The notes under the pieces: model-generated
The model's database searches: none
What the model was told of the DNA's origin: nothing
The model's input: only the letters and a program-made list of their open reading frames with translations
Shown: piece by piece, positions 26,996 to 36,686 of the stretch
How the letters are laid out: every line of letters begins with the position of its first letter
Position numbering within the stretch: position 1 is the stretch's first letter
Source: Rhodanobacter sp. C03
GTDB taxonomy: Bacteria; Pseudomonadota; Gammaproteobacteria; Xanthomonadales; Rhodanobacteraceae
DNA: 64,000 nt
Assembly: GCF_002001175.1 (NCBI RefSeq)
Contig: NZ_MUNT01000010.1
Coordinates: forward strand, 124,001 to 188,000
Reading direction: 5' to 3'
Translations under genes and position numbers: made by a program

Positions 26996-29236
26996 TCAAG
27001 CCGTTGTCTCGATCCGCTCCACCCGGCGCAGACCGCGTGGCAACAGGCCACCACGCGTGGCGCGGTTGCCACCGTACTCGACCAAGTCTGACCATTTCAG
27101 GGTGAGTTTACGCTGACCGGCGTACAGGGTGACTTCGCCCTTGCCCTCGCTGACCACGGCGATGCCGGCCACGCGCTCGTCGCCACTGGCGAGTTTCGCC
27201 TTCGGCACCTCGATCAGCTTGTTGCCCTTGCCCTTGTCCAGTTCCGGCAGCTCGGCGACCGAGAACATCAGCAGATGGCCTTCGGTGGTGACCACCACGA
27301 TGCGGTCGCGCGCCGGATCGGCGCTGAGCTGCGGCGCAAGGACATGCGCGCCATCGCTGAGGCTGATGATCTGCTTGCCGGCCTTGTTGCGCCCGGTGAG
27401 CGCCTCGAAGCGGGTGACGAAACCGTAGCCGAAATCGGTGGCGAGGATCAGCCGGGTGTCGTTGTCGCCGGCGATCACCGCGTCGAAGCTGGCGCCCGCC
27501 ACTGGACTGAAGCGGCCAGTCAGTGGCTCGCCGTTGCCGCGCGCCGAGGGCAGGGTGTGCGCCGGGGTGGAGTAGCTGCGACCGGTGGAATCGATGAACG
27601 CCACCTGCTGGGTGGTGCGTGCCTTCACCGCGGCGAGCAGGCCGTCGCCCTCGCGATAGTTCAGGCCTTCGGCGTCGATGTCGTGGCCCTTCGCCGCGCG
27701 CGCCCAACCTTTCTGGCTTAGCACCACGGTGACCGGTTCACTGACGACCAGCGCGCTCTCGTCCAGTGCCTGTGCTGCATCGCGCTGCACCAGCGGCGAG
27801 CGGCGGTCGTCACCGAACTTGGCGGCGTCGGCGCGCAACTCGTCCTTGATCAGGCTCTTCAGCTTGGCCGGCGATTTCAGCAGCACGCTGATCTTCGCGC
27901 GCTCCTCTTCGAGCTGGTCGCGCTCGGCATTGATCTTCATCTCTTCCAGCCGCGCCAGCTGGCGCAGCCGGGTTTCCAGGATGTAGTCGGCCTGTTCCTC
28001 GCTGAGCTTGAAGCGGGCGATCAGGACGGGCTTGGGCTCGTCCTCGCTGCGCACGATGCGGATCACCTCATCGAGGTTCAGGTAAGCGATGCGCAGCGCT
28101 TCGAGCAGGTGCAGGCGACGCTCGACCTTGGCCAGCCGGTGCTCCAGTCGTCGGGTGACCGTGCTGGTACGGAATGCTAGCCACTCGCTGAGGATGCGCT
28201 TGAGATCCTTCACCTGTGGCCGGCCGTCCAGGCCGATCATGTTGAGGTTGACGCGGAAGCTCTTTTCCAGGTCCGTGGTGGCGAACAGGTGCTGCATCGT
28301 CTCGTCGGCATCGACGCGGTTCGAGCGCGGCACAATCACCAGGCGGATCGGATTCTCGTGGTCGGATTCGTCGCGCAAGTCTTCGATCATTGGCAGTTTC
28401 TTCGCGCGCATCTGCGCGGCGATCTGCTCAAGGATCTTCGACGGGCTGACCTGGTGTGGCAGCGCGGTGATCACGATGTTGCCTTCCTCACGCTGGTACA
28501 CCGCGCGGGCGCGCACCGAACCGCCGCCGCTCTGGTACATCGCCAGCAGGTCGGCGCGCGGAGTGATGATCTCCGCCTCGGTCGGATAATCCGGTCCGCG
28601 CACATGCTCGAACAGATCGGCCACGCTGGCGTCCGGATCGTCCAGCAGGCGGATGCAGGCGCTGGCCAGCTCACGCAGGTTGTGCGGCGGGATATCGGTG
28701 GCCATGCCGACCGCGATGCCCATCGAGCCGTTCAGCAGCACGTGCGGCACGCGCGCCGGCAGCCAGCTCGGTTCGTCCATGGTGCCGTCGAAGTTCGGCA
28801 CCCAGTCGACCGTACCCTGGCCGAGCTCGCCCAGCAGCGCCTCGGCGATCGGGCTGAGCTTGGATTCGGTGTAGCGCATCGCGGCGAAGCTCTTCGGGTC
28901 GTCCGGCGAGCCGAAGTTGCCCTGGCCATCGACCAGCGGATAGCGGTACGAGAACGGCTGCGCCATCAGCACCATCGCTTCGTAACAGGAGCTGTCGCCG
29001 TGCGGATGGAACTTGCCGATCACGTCGCCGATCGTGCGCGCGGATTTCTTCGGTTTCGCGGTGGCGGCCAGCCCCAGCTCGCTCATCGCGTAGATGATGC
29101 GCCGCTGCACCGGCTTCAGGCCGTCGCCGACGAAGGGCAGCGCGCGGTCCAGCACCACGTACATCGAGTAGTCGAGATAGGCCCGCTCGGCGTATTCCTT
29201 GAGCGGGATCTGTTCGTAATTGGCTTGCAGGTTCAT
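26996..29236 (-). CDS. parC: DNA topoisomerase IV subunit A
   Basis: ParC cleaves and rejoins DNA in topoisomerase IV, which decatenates daughter chromosomes. The 746 residues match the family. The catalytic Tyr is Y122 in [10 protein letters not shown]. The quinolone region reads [12 protein letters not shown], with Ser82 and Glu86 at the positions of E. coli S80 and E84, so no classical resistance change is visible. The C-terminal beta-pinwheel domain is shorter and more degenerate than in GyrA and lacks a GyrA box. parE is not in the window. Confidence 0.97.
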   Translation of the reverse strand: MNLQANYEQIPLKEYAERAYLDYSMYVVLDRALPFVGDGLKPVQRRIIYAMSELGLAATAKPKKSARTIGDVIGKFHPHGDSSCYEAMVLMAQPFSYRYPLVDGQGNFGSPDDPKSFAAMRYTESKLSPIAEALLGELGQGTVDWVPNFDGTMDEPSWLPARVPHVLLNGSMGIAVGMATDIPPHNLRELASACIRLLDDPDASVADLFEHVRGPDYPTEAEIITPRADLLAMYQSGGGSVRARAVYQREEGNIVITALPHQVSPSKILEQIAAQMRAKKLPMIEDLRDESDHENPIRLVIVPRSNRVDADETMQHLFATTDLEKSFRVNLNMIGLDGRPQVKDLKRILSEWLAFRTSTVTRRLEHRLAKVERRLHLLEALRIAYLNLDEVIRIVRSEDEPKPVLIARFKLSEEQADYILETRLRQLARLEEMKINAERDQLEEERAKISVLLKSPAKLKSLIKDELRADAAKFGDDRRSPLVQRDAAQALDESALVVSEPVTVVLSQKGWARAAKGHDIDAEGLNYREGDGLLAAVKARTTQQVAFIDSTGRSYSTPAHTLPSARGNGEPLTGRFSPVAGASFDAVIAGDNDTRLILATDFGYGFVTRFEALTGRNKAGKQIISLSDGAHVLAPQLSADPARDRIVVVTTEGHLLMFSVAELPELDKGKGNKLIEVPKAKLASGDERVAGIAVVSEGKGEVTLYAGQRKLTLKWSDLVEYGGNRATRGGLLPRGLRRVERIETTA

Positions 29237-29304
29237 GGGCTTGCATCGATCAGGTAGCGCGCAGGCTGCGCGGATAACCGGACGATGGTGCCAGAAAGCG
29301 GGCG

Positions 29305-30183
29305 CTATGGGCGAACCGCTTCGATGCCCAGCTTTTGCAACTGCGCCTGTACGCTGTCCGGTCCGGCCAGATGCCCGGCGCCGACCGCGATGAAGACGGT
29401 GCCCGGTTGCTGCAGCATGCCGGCGATCTTGCCGGCCCAGGTCTGGTTGCGTTGTACCAGCAGGCGTTTATAAAGCGCGGGCGTCTGCTGGCGCACATCT
29501 TCGTCCTCGATCCGCGCGATGGTGGCGGTGTCGCCATTCTTCCAGGCACTGATCAGCTTGGTGAGTTCCGCGGGACCCTTGTCGATGTCGTGCAGGGTCG
29601 AGCGCAGGAAGCTCAGTTCGACGTCGGGCGGAAGGTCGGCGAGAAAACGGATCTGCTGCTCGGAAGTCTCCAAGCCGTTCACCGGCTTGCCGGCTTGCTG
29701 CATCTGTGCCTTCAACAGCTTGTCCACGCCATGCGCGGGATCGAGGCCGGCTTTCAGCAGTGGCGTCACGGCCAGCGTCAGCGCAGCCAACCACGGCCGC
29801 ATGATCTCAAGGGTCTGCACGCCACCCGGAATGCCCGCAGTCTGCGCGGCCTGTGCCAGGGTGGCATTTTCGGCGGCGCTAAGTTTGTCCGACAGCGGAT
29901 GAGCGGAGTCCAGGCCGTATTGCAGCACCAGTGCCTGCATGGTCACGGCGTCGTCGTCGGTCAGCTCGATCGTCAGCGAATCGCTGGCGGCGAGCGCCTT
30001 GTCCAGCGCCGGGTAGTGCCAGTCGGTGTCGTTCGGCAGCAGGTGAACCGTGCCGAACAGATAGATGGTTGTCTGTGCACTCTTCACGACCCACAACGCC
30101 GGTTCGGCGAGTGCCTGAGTGGTCAGCAGCAAGCCGAGCAGCGCAACGGCCGCGCCGCGGCGAACATGGTGCAACAGAGGCAT
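29305..30183 (-). CDS. TraB/GumN family periplasmic protein
   Basis: The 292-residue protein has a Sec signal peptide ([22 protein letters not shown]) and the TraB/GumN fold: [21 protein letters not shown] near the N-terminus with the conserved GT-H, a mid-protein Glu-rich segment ([13 protein letters not shown]), and [15 protein letters not shown] at the end with the conserved G-GH. The family is related to Tiki metalloproteases; the His/Glu residues suggest a metal-dependent hydrolase. AAGGA lies 6 bases upstream of the chosen start. Confidence 0.85.
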   Translation of the reverse strand: MPLLHHVRRGAAVALLGLLLTTQALAEPALWVVKSAQTTIYLFGTVHLLPNDTDWHYPALDKALAASDSLTIELTDDDAVTMQALVLQYGLDSAHPLSDKLSAAENATLAQAAQTAGIPGGVQTLEIMRPWLAALTLAVTPLLKAGLDPAHGVDKLLKAQMQQAGKPVNGLETSEQQIRFLADLPPDVELSFLRSTLHDIDKGPAELTKLISAWKNGDTATIARIEDEDVRQQTPALYKRLLVQRNQTWAGKIAGMLQQPGTVFIAVGAGHLAGPDSVQAQLQKLGIEAVRP

Positions 30184-30249
30184 GGGTCTTCCTTGCGGTG
30201 AGAGCGGCATTGGCAACGGTGGCACGAAGCAGGTGCGCAGTCGATGGAC

Positions 30250-31368
30250 TCAGCGCGCCACCCGATAGCCGCCAGGCACGCCGTACGGGCTCAGCGTGAG
30301 CTGCCACAGCTGGTCGCGGCGGCTGCGGAACACTGCGGCGGAAACCGCCAAGTAGTAGCGCCACATGCGCCGGAAGCGTTCGTCGTAATGCGCCGCCAGT
30401 GCGGGCCACGCGGCCTCGATGTTCGCCTGCCAGGCGGTCAGGGTGCGGTCGTAGTCGGTGCCGAAGTTGTGCCAGTCCTCGACCACGAACAGATCTTCCA
30501 GCGCGACGGTCACCTGGCTGGCGGCGGGAATCATCGAGTTCGGAAAGATGTACTTCTCGATCCATGGGTCGGTTTGTGCCGGTGCGCTGTTGCTACCGAT
30601 GCAGTGCAGCAGCGACAGGCCGTCGTCTTTCAGGCAACGGCGCACGCATTCGAAATAGGCGCGGTAGTTCTTGCCGCCGACGTGCTCGAACATCCCGATC
30701 GAATACACCGCGTCGAAACGCTCGTTGATGTCGTGGTAGTCCTGCAGGCGGATTTCGATCGGCAGCCCGGCGCAAAGTTCGCGCGCATAGTCGGCCTGCT
30801 CCTGCGACACGGTGATGCCGACGCCCTCGATGCCATAGCGTTCGGCGGCATACTTCAGCGCCTCGCCCCAGCCGCAGCCGATGTCGAGCACACGCTGGCC
30901 GGTCTGCAGCTGCAACTTGCGGCAGACCAAGTCGAGCTTGGCCGCCTGCGCATCGTCGAGGTTGTCGGCCTTCGCCCAGTAGCCGCAGGAATACACCATC
31001 CGCTTGCCGAGCATGGCGTGGAACAGGTCGTTGCCGAGGTCGTAGTGCACCTTGCCGATCTCGAACGCACGCTCGCCGCGCTGCAAGTTGATGAAGCGCG
31101 CCTTCAGATGGGCGAGCAGGGTGTCGATGGTTTTCAATTCCTGGTCCAGCCCGGCGGTGAGCAGCCGCGTGCATAGACCTGGCAGGTCGTCGGCATCCCA
31201 CCAGCCATCCATATAGGCCTCGCCCAGGCCCAGCGAGCCGTGCGCGAACACGCGGGCATACACGCGTTCGTCATGCACGCGCAGGTCGATCGGCGCATCG
31301 CCGTCGATATGGATGCCGGCCTGCTCGAGCAGTTCGCTGGCGCGATTCTTCAGATCGTCCTGGCCCAT
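30250..31368 (-). CDS. cfa: Cyclopropane-fatty-acyl-phospholipid synthase
   Basis: Cfa adds a methylene group from SAM across double bonds of membrane phospholipid acyl chains, typically in stationary phase or acid. The 372-residue protein has the N-terminal lipid-binding domain (RVYARVFAHGSLGLGEAYMDGWWD), the family segment HYDLGNDLFHAMLGKRMVYSCGYW, motif I VLDIGCGWGEAL, and the catalytic-site segments FDAVYSIGMFEHVGGKNY and WIEKYIFPN. It lies 33 bases after the DUF190 gene and may share the fluoride-controlled transcript. Confidence 0.95.
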   Translation of the reverse strand: MGQDDLKNRASELLEQAGIHIDGDAPIDLRVHDERVYARVFAHGSLGLGEAYMDGWWDADDLPGLCTRLLTAGLDQELKTIDTLLAHLKARFINLQRGERAFEIGKVHYDLGNDLFHAMLGKRMVYSCGYWAKADNLDDAQAAKLDLVCRKLQLQTGQRVLDIGCGWGEALKYAAERYGIEGVGITVSQEQADYARELCAGLPIEIRLQDYHDINERFDAVYSIGMFEHVGGKNYRAYFECVRRCLKDDGLSLLHCIGSNSAPAQTDPWIEKYIFPNSMIPAASQVTVALEDLFVVEDWHNFGTDYDRTLTAWQANIEAAWPALAAHYDERFRRMWRYYLAVSAAVFRSRRDQLWQLTLSPYGVPGGYRVAR

Positions 31369-31401
31369 GCCTTGCCTCGCAGTGGATGAAGCCGGTGAAT
31401 G

Positions 31402-31740
31402 TCAGTGCTTGCTCAGCACGGCAAAGCTTGCTGGCCAGCGTGCATACGTCGCGTCGACGTCGGCCACGCGTACCAGTTGCAGCAGCAGATCGGCCTGATC
31501 CTCGCGCAGCAGGAATTCGATCTTGACCGGCAGGTCGTCGGACAGCTCGAAGAACTGTTCCTCGTGCAGCACACCGTGCCGACCGAAGCCGGCGATAGCA
31601 CGGAATACCGAGCCGCCGCCGAGGCCGTGTTCCTTGGCCTTTTCCAGCAGCCATTCGGACAGCAGCATGCCGTCATGCTTCGCGCGCAGATGGCAATAGA
31701 AGGTCAGATGCACGCCCTGTTGCACGGTTTCCTGATTCAT
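31402..31740 (-). CDS. DUF190 family protein (PII-like)
   Basis: The 112-residue protein is a DUF190 member, a ferredoxin-like fold related to PII signalling proteins. The N-terminal HLTFYCHLRAKHDGMLLSEWLLEKAKEHGLGGGSVFRAIAG-type pattern and the strand DDLPVKIEFLLRED are characteristic. It starts 13 bases after crcB; crcB-DUF190 linkage is common and suggests that it modulates or assists fluoride export. No nucleotide-binding residues can be assigned with certainty. Confidence 0.87.
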   Translation of the reverse strand: MNQETVQQGVHLTFYCHLRAKHDGMLLSEWLLEKAKEHGLGGGSVFRAIAGFGRHGVLHEEQFFELSDDLPVKIEFLLREDQADLLLQLVRVADVDATYARWPASFAVLSKH

Positions 31741-31753
31741 GGGCGACTCCGGA

Positions 31754-32140
31754 TCAATGACGCAGCAGGCTGCGGGTGAGGGTGATGCCGAGTACGGTCA
31801 TCGCCAGCGAACCGACCAGATGTGCCGCCACATGGCCGCTGAACCACAGATATTGCTGACGCAGCAGCAAAGTGGTGGATTCGGCCGAGAACGTGGAGAA
31901 CGTGGTCAGGCCGCCGAGGAAGCCGGTGAACACGAACAGCCGCAACTCCGGCGACAGGGTCTGGAAATGATCGAACAACCCCATCACGCAGCCCATCAGC
32001 AGGCCGCCGCCGAGGTTGGCTGCCAGCGTGCCCAGCGGCAGGGTGGGGAACAATGGGTTGAGCAGGATGCCCAGGCCCCAGCGCAGCCAGCACCCAAGGG
32101 CGCCGCCGATACCCACCGCTACAAATCCGTTCAAGCCCAC
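31754..32140 (-). CDS. crcB: Fluoride channel CrcB/Fluc
   Basis: The 128-residue protein has four membrane helices and the Fluc signatures: GGALGCWLRWGLG in helix 1, the TLAANLGG-type segment with the pore Asn in helix 2, and GFLGGLTTFSTFS, whose Phe residues line the fluoride pore. It works as a dual-topology dimer in the inner membrane. The start is GTG with a perfect AGGAGG 7 bases upstream. A fluoride riboswitch lies in the leader (32214-32304), so expression should be induced by fluoride. Confidence 0.95.
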   Translation of the reverse strand: MGLNGFVAVGIGGALGCWLRWGLGILLNPLFPTLPLGTLAANLGGGLLMGCVMGLFDHFQTLSPELRLFVFTGFLGGLTTFSTFSAESTTLLLRQQYLWFSGHVAAHLVGSLAMTVLGITLTRSLLRH

Positions 32141-32213
32141 GTGCGCGCCTCCTGACGTTGAAAGTGTCCGGTTGCCACGGGGCAGGCACGCCTGCGCCGC
32201 CGGAAGCCGGTGG

Positions 32214-32304
32214 TGCAGGCATCATCAACCTCAACGCCGGGCGAGAGGTGGTTTGTTCCGGGATGCCGAAAGCTTCCGCGAAACGGGAGGCATGCCATCT
32301 CCCG
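32214..32304 (-). promoter_or_regulatory. Fluoride riboswitch (crcB motif)
   Basis: On the minus strand the P1-loop element GGGAGATGGCATGCCTCCC starts the motif, matching the aptamer consensus GG-GATGG-GT-C-CC. The pairing partner region AACAAACCACC and the highly conserved 3' segment TGATGATGCCT end it, as in the Pseudomonas syringae aptamer. The internal arm is longer than in the minimal form. The aptamer ends 73 bases before the crcB GTG start. No U-run follows, so translational control or a more distal platform is likely. Confidence 0.85.
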
Positions 32305-32405
32305 AGTGGTCATCCTAGTCGATCCGGGCACCTGCTCGTCAAGCCAAGGTGGATCGCATTGGCGGCTCTATACTGCCAAACCCCGTCGATGTGCCCATCT
32401 TCCGC

Positions 32406-33674
32406 ATGAACCCAGCTCCTCGCACCGTACAACGCACCCTGCCCTGGTTGCTGGCGGCGCTGTCGATGATCGGACCGTTCTCGATCGACGCGGTATTCCC
32501 GTCGTTTCCGCTGATCGGCGCTCGCTTTGCAGTTGACGACACCGCGCTACAGCAGCTGCTCAGTGTGTACCTGGTCACCTATGCGGCGATGAGCCTGTTC
32601 CATGGAGCGATCTCCGATGCGATCGGGCGCAAGCCGGTCATGGTCACCGGCATGCTGGTATATGCACTCGCTTCGGTGGGTGCTGCGATGTCGACCTCGT
32701 TCGCGATGCTGCTGGCCTGCCGCGGTCTGCAGGGCGTGTGTGCTGGCGCGGGCCTGGTGGTGGGGCGTGCGGTGATCCGCGACACGCTCGAGGGCGCTGC
32801 CGCGCAGCGACTGATGTCGCAGGTGATGATGATTTTCGGGGTGGCGCCGGTGATCGCGCCGATGGTCGGCGCGTTGCTGCTGCCGCTGGGTGGCTGGCAC
32901 GGCATCTTCTGGGTGCTGGCCGGATTCACCACACTGCTAGCGCTGGCGCTCGCTCTGCTGCTGACAGAAAGCCATCCGCCGGCACGGCGTACGTCGTTTG
33001 CGCCGCGGCCGCTGCTGGCCAGCTATCTTTCGTTCGGCCGTGATCGCCCGTTCTGGCCGTTGCTGATTTCCAGCTCGGTCAACTTTGCCGGCCTGTTCCT
33101 GTACATCGCCTCGGCGCCGCGCATCGTGCGCGAGCTGCTGCATCTGCCGGCATCCGGTTTCCCGTGGCTGTTCCTGCCGGTGGTGATCGGCCTGATCGGT
33201 GGCGCGTGGCTGTCCGGGCGGATGGCCGAGCGGCGCAGCGCAGGCTTCACGGTGAACCTGGGTTATGCTGTGATGTTGCTGGCCTGTGCGCTGCATCTGT
33301 TGCTGGCGCTGGTATTCCCGGCGCCGCGGCTGCCGTGGTCGATGCTGCCGCTGATCCTGCACGGCGTCGGCGTGCAGCTGGCTTTCCCCACCTTGACGCT
33401 GTTGCTGCTGGATCGTTTTCCGCACCAGCGCGGCGGCATTTCCTCGGTTCAGGCATTCGCCAGTCTGCTGTTGTGCAGCTTCGTAGCCGGCGTGCTGTCG
33501 CCACTGCTGTCGGTCAGCATGCTGCAACTTGCGCTGGGTGCGTCGACGCTGACCGTGATCGGCACGCTGGCATGGTGGTGGTACAGCGTTGTCGCTGCAC
33601 GCGCGCTGCAGCGTGTGCGGACAGGCGCCGATACGGTCACGGCGCTGCAAGCTGAAATCGCCGAGCCACGCTGA
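32406..33674 (+). CDS. MFS multidrug efflux transporter, Bcr/CflA family
   Basis: The 422-residue inner-membrane protein has twelve hydrophobic helices. Family segments include PWLLAALSMIGPFSIDAVFPSFPLI in helix 1, the MFS loop motif GAISDAIGRKPVMVTGM after helix 2, and the antiporter-type GAGLVVGRAVIRDTLEG in helix 5. Such pumps export bicyclomycin, sulfonamides or chloramphenicol by proton antiport; the real substrate is unknown. ATG 32406 gives the usual short N-terminus. It is divergent from the crcB operon. Confidence 0.9.
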   Translation: MNPAPRTVQRTLPWLLAALSMIGPFSIDAVFPSFPLIGARFAVDDTALQQLLSVYLVTYAAMSLFHGAISDAIGRKPVMVTGMLVYALASVGAAMSTSFAMLLACRGLQGVCAGAGLVVGRAVIRDTLEGAAAQRLMSQVMMIFGVAPVIAPMVGALLLPLGGWHGIFWVLAGFTTLLALALALLLTESHPPARRTSFAPRPLLASYLSFGRDRPFWPLLISSSVNFAGLFLYIASAPRIVRELLHLPASGFPWLFLPVVIGLIGGAWLSGRMAERRSAGFTVNLGYAVMLLACALHLLLALVFPAPRLPWSMLPLILHGVGVQLAFPTLTLLLLDRFPHQRGGISSVQAFASLLLCSFVAGVLSPLLSVSMLQLALGASTLTVIGTLAWWWYSVVAARALQRVRTGADTVTALQAEIAEPR

Positions 33675-33708
33675 GGCGGTTTGGCGAGGCACATGGCAAT
33701 CGCAGGAC

Positions 33709-34860
33709 TTACGAAGGTGTCGGTGGCCGGGCACCGGTGACCGGTGTCGGTGCGGCCACGTTTTCGAACGACATCAGCACCACCGCGCGCGCCAGTGCCT
33801 GCGCCAGCGAAGGCGACCGGTAGCTGGCATCCGTCATCCAGCGCTGCCATACGGAATCGTCCACCTTTTCGTTGATGCCATTGCCCAGCGTGCGGTCGAA
33901 CGGCGGCTTGAATTCCTTGTACAGGCCATACATGAACTCCGCGTAGGAGTTGCGCGGCATGCCGGCATTGGCGTCGATTTCCGGGACGAGGATTTCATCG
34001 CAGGCGAGACCTGCGGCGATCGCCTTCTGCTGCAGCCATGCCAGTGGCAGCTCAGGCAGCGGATCCGGTTTGCGCCCCGCACCATCGCGGTCGTTGCCGC
34101 CACCGACATCGGCATGCGCACCGATGAACCAGCGTTGCTCGATATCGATCTGCTCGATCTTTTTCGTGGTCAGGGTCTCGCCGGGTTTCACGCTGTATGG
34201 GTTGCGCGTCCAAACAGCCGGCGCAAAGTCGGCGCGATGTTCGTCCAGCGCCAGCGCCTGATACGCGTATTTGACGATCTTGCTGAGCTCGGTGTCGTGG
34301 AACTGATAGCGCGAGCGGGCGTACGGGAACCACGAGGCGGTATCCGGGATGCCGAGCGAGCCGACCGTATCCCAGACGCCGATGAAATGGATGTCGATTT
34401 CGACGGAGTGATGTGTACGGAAATCCACCGCCGCAGGATCATCGGGCTGGATCGTGGTGTCGCGGTAGAAGTCGTACGCAACGGAAATGGCGCTCTTGGC
34501 AATCCTGCCATCGGCGCTCGTCTTGAGCAGGCCGCACTTGCGGATCAGCCCGGCGAGACTGCGTGCGGTATAGGCTCCGCGGCTGAATCCGAACAGATAG
34601 ACATCGTCGCCCGACTGCCATGTTTCGCACAATCGGCGGTAGCCCCTCAGCACATTGCCCGACAGGCCATAGCCGAACGCACCACCGAGCAGGTGTACCC
34701 AACCCGACGCCACGCCGACCCCGGGGATGTAGTTGACGAGTTGCTCGACGCCGGCAGCATCACGCGTCGCGATCAACCGACGCAGGTGCTCCACGTTGGT
34801 GTTCGACTCCGGCTTGTTCCAGGTGCCGTCGAACAACAGCACAAGCCTGCGGGTGGCCAT
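33709..34860 (-). CDS. DUF2235 alpha/beta hydrolase (Tle1-like phospholipase domain)
   Basis: The 383-residue protein begins RRLVLLFDGTWNKPES, the DUF2235 start, and has the nucleophile elbow FGFSRGAYTARSLAGLI (GxSxG) and the DTVGSLG and HADVGGG segments holding the acidic residue and His of the triad. DUF2235 hydrolases include Tle1 phospholipase effectors of type VI secretion. There is no VgrG, PAAR, chaperone or immunity gene beside it and no signal peptide, so a housekeeping cytoplasmic lipase is equally possible. GGAGG lies 5 bases before the ATG. Confidence 0.85.
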   Translation of the reverse strand: MATRRLVLLFDGTWNKPESNTNVEHLRRLIATRDAAGVEQLVNYIPGVGVASGWVHLLGGAFGYGLSGNVLRGYRRLCETWQSGDDVYLFGFSRGAYTARSLAGLIRKCGLLKTSADGRIAKSAISVAYDFYRDTTIQPDDPAAVDFRTHHSVEIDIHFIGVWDTVGSLGIPDTASWFPYARSRYQFHDTELSKIVKYAYQALALDEHRADFAPAVWTRNPYSVKPGETLTTKKIEQIDIEQRWFIGAHADVGGGNDRDGAGRKPDPLPELPLAWLQQKAIAAGLACDEILVPEIDANAGMPRNSYAEFMYGLYKEFKPPFDRTLGNGINEKVDDSVWQRWMTDASYRSPSLAQALARAVVLMSFENVAAPTPVTGARPPTPS

Positions 34861-35135
34861 GGTGCCCTCCAGCGCGATGCGTCCCGATTGCCTGATGAAA
34901 CTCTAGGCCGAGGCGCTGCGCCAGGCCAGTGTCGCGCCGGTGGGTGCTGTGACCTGGTTGGCAGGCTGCGCAGGCAACGCAAGCGGCGTAGTCTGCGGGT
35001 TTCCCTATCGGCCGTGGGCTAATGACAGATGACAAGCAGACGCAGATCAAGCGGTGCGGACATTCGGGAACATGCGTGATCGCCTGACGGTTCTGTTGCT
35101 GTCAAAGAGTGCGGATGCGCAGCGGTCGTTGGCAC

Positions 35136-35726
35136 ATGGCTGACCAGCGCGCCACGCTCGATCGTGCGTTCTATCGGCGCGATCCGTGCGAGGTCGCTGT
35201 GGCTTTGCTGAACAAGATCCTGGTCAATGCGGACGGTCGCAGCGGGCGTATTGTGGAGACCGAGGCGTACAACGGGGCACTGGATCCCGCTGCACATTCC
35301 TGGCGTGGCCGGACGGCGCGCAATGCGACGATGTTCGGTGGTCCGGGCCTGCTCTACGTGTATTTCACTTATGGCATGCACTGGTGCTGCAACCCGGTAT
35401 GCGGTGAAGCCGGTGAGGGTGTTGCGGTGCTGTTGCGGGCGCTGGCACCACTCAGCGGCCTCGATGCGATGCGCGCTGCGCGACCGGCCTGTCGCAGCGA
35501 CCGCGACCTGTGCCGCGGCCCCGCGCGGTTGTGTCAGGCGATGGGCATCGACGGTGCGCAGGACGGTATTGACCTGGTCGAGAGCGCCGCCGGTTTCAAC
35601 ATCATCGACGACGGCACGCCGCCACCTGCCGTCCCCGTGGTGACGACGCGCGTGGGTATCACGCGTGCGATCGACCAGCCTTGGCGCTGGTATGTGCCGG
35701 GCGATCAGCACGTATCGCGTCGCTGA
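35136..35726 (+). CDS. 3-methyladenine DNA glycosylase, AAG/MPG family
   Basis: The 196-residue protein is a member of the AAG family, which removes alkylated and deaminated purines in base excision repair. It has LDRAFYRRDPCEVAVALLNK at the N-terminus, GRIVETEAYNG-DPAAHSWRG (the catalytic Glu and substrate loop), ARNATMFGGPGLLYVYFTYGMHWC-type core with the intercalating Tyr, and CRGPARLCQAMGID. Starts at 35109 (GTG), 35115 and 35136 are possible; none has an excellent ribosome site. The last matches the usual short N-terminus. Confidence 0.9.
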   Translation: MADQRATLDRAFYRRDPCEVAVALLNKILVNADGRSGRIVETEAYNGALDPAAHSWRGRTARNATMFGGPGLLYVYFTYGMHWCCNPVCGEAGEGVAVLLRALAPLSGLDAMRAARPACRSDRDLCRGPARLCQAMGIDGAQDGIDLVESAAGFNIIDDGTPPPAVPVVTTRVGITRAIDQPWRWYVPGDQHVSRR

Positions 35727-35832
35727 ACGGGGGCGTGCTGTTCCCGCCACGGCAACATGAAGTTGACGGCGGCTTGATCGCACAGGGCGCACGGTGGAGC
35801 CATGCATGATCCATGCAACGGAGCCTTCTGCC

Positions 35833-36060
35833 ATGCCATACAAAGCCATCAGCGATCTGCCCGATAGCGTGCGTGATCATGTGCCGAAACATGCTCAGGA
35901 AATCTACAAAAAGGCGTTCAACAGCGCGTGGGACGAATACGGCGACAAGAGCGAGCGGCGCGGCAGCGAATCGCGCGAGGAAGTCGCGCACAAGGTGGCA
36001 TGGTCGGCAGTAAAGAAGAAATACAGCAAGGGCGACGATGGTGACTGGCACGCCAGGTAA
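35833..36060 (+). CDS. ChaB family protein
   Basis: This 75-residue protein is a ChaB homologue (YKAISDLPDSVRDHVPKHAQEI ... HKVAWSAVKKKY). ChaB was named as a regulator of the ChaA cation antiporter, but no chaA is nearby and the real role is unclear. GGAG lies 9 bases before ATG 35833; an upstream frame extension is unlikely. Confidence 0.88.
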   Translation: MPYKAISDLPDSVRDHVPKHAQEIYKKAFNSAWDEYGDKSERRGSESREEVAHKVAWSAVKKKYSKGDDGDWHAR

Positions 36061-36092
36061 AAGTGCGAAGCGCTACTGCCTGCTGCGACGGC

Positions 36093-36590
36093 TCAGATAA
36101 GGCCGCGTGCCTTCAGAAACTCCCTTGCCTCGTTCGCATCCTGCTCGAACCAGGCGCGGGCCGAACCGAGCCGGAACGAGTAGCCCCACGCATCCATGTC
36201 GGCCATCAGTCGCTCGCGTCCTACGCCGGGCAGTTCGTCGGCGAGCACGATCTGCAGGTAGCAGGTGGCATCCTCTTCCTCGATCGAGTCGGTCGCATCG
36301 GTATGGACGTCTGGACGTCTTTCCAGCGGCAATACGATCAGGTGGCAGGCCTCGTGCAGAAGCGAATGCACCGGCGTGTCATCGCGGGCGTGGACGGTAT
36401 TGCCAATGATGCCGGCCTCCTCGTCACCCCAGTAGCTGCCGGGGATCGGCTCGCCATGCGCCACTCGCCGCAGTTGCAGGTCGTAGCGGGCGAGCAAGGC
36501 AGCGGGCGCGTCAAAACCGATCTGCCCCAGGCGCATCACGCTGCTGGCGGGATCGATGGGTTCAGGGCGGTTGACGGTTTCGGGATGCAT
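36093..36590 (-). CDS. Conserved hypothetical protein with a HEACH zinc-site motif
   Basis: I do not recognise the family of this 165-residue protein. It contains HSLLHEACHLIVLP, an HExxH variant, followed about 25 residues later by an acidic stretch (DSIEEEDATCYLQI) that could give the third ligand. It may be a small cytoplasmic metallopeptidase-like protein; there is no signal peptide. The last residues approach the ChaB gene convergently. Confidence 0.65.
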   Translation of the reverse strand: MHPETVNRPEPIDPASSVMRLGQIGFDAPAALLARYDLQLRRVAHGEPIPGSYWGDEEAGIIGNTVHARDDTPVHSLLHEACHLIVLPLERRPDVHTDATDSIEEEDATCYLQIVLADELPGVGRERLMADMDAWGYSFRLGSARAWFEQDANEAREFLKARGLI

Positions 36591-36686
36591 GCGCGTGCGC
36601 GGACAGCGCAGATCGAGGGGCGGGCGATGATGCCGGGCGATGCGTGATCGCCCGGCGGACTGGCTGGCGGCAACGGCCGCCGGAAC

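Noticed and set aside
34760..35050. 96-codon minus-strand frame upstream of the DUF2235 gene
   Set aside because: No ribosome site and Cys/Arg-rich shadow composition; partly overlaps the real gene in another frame.
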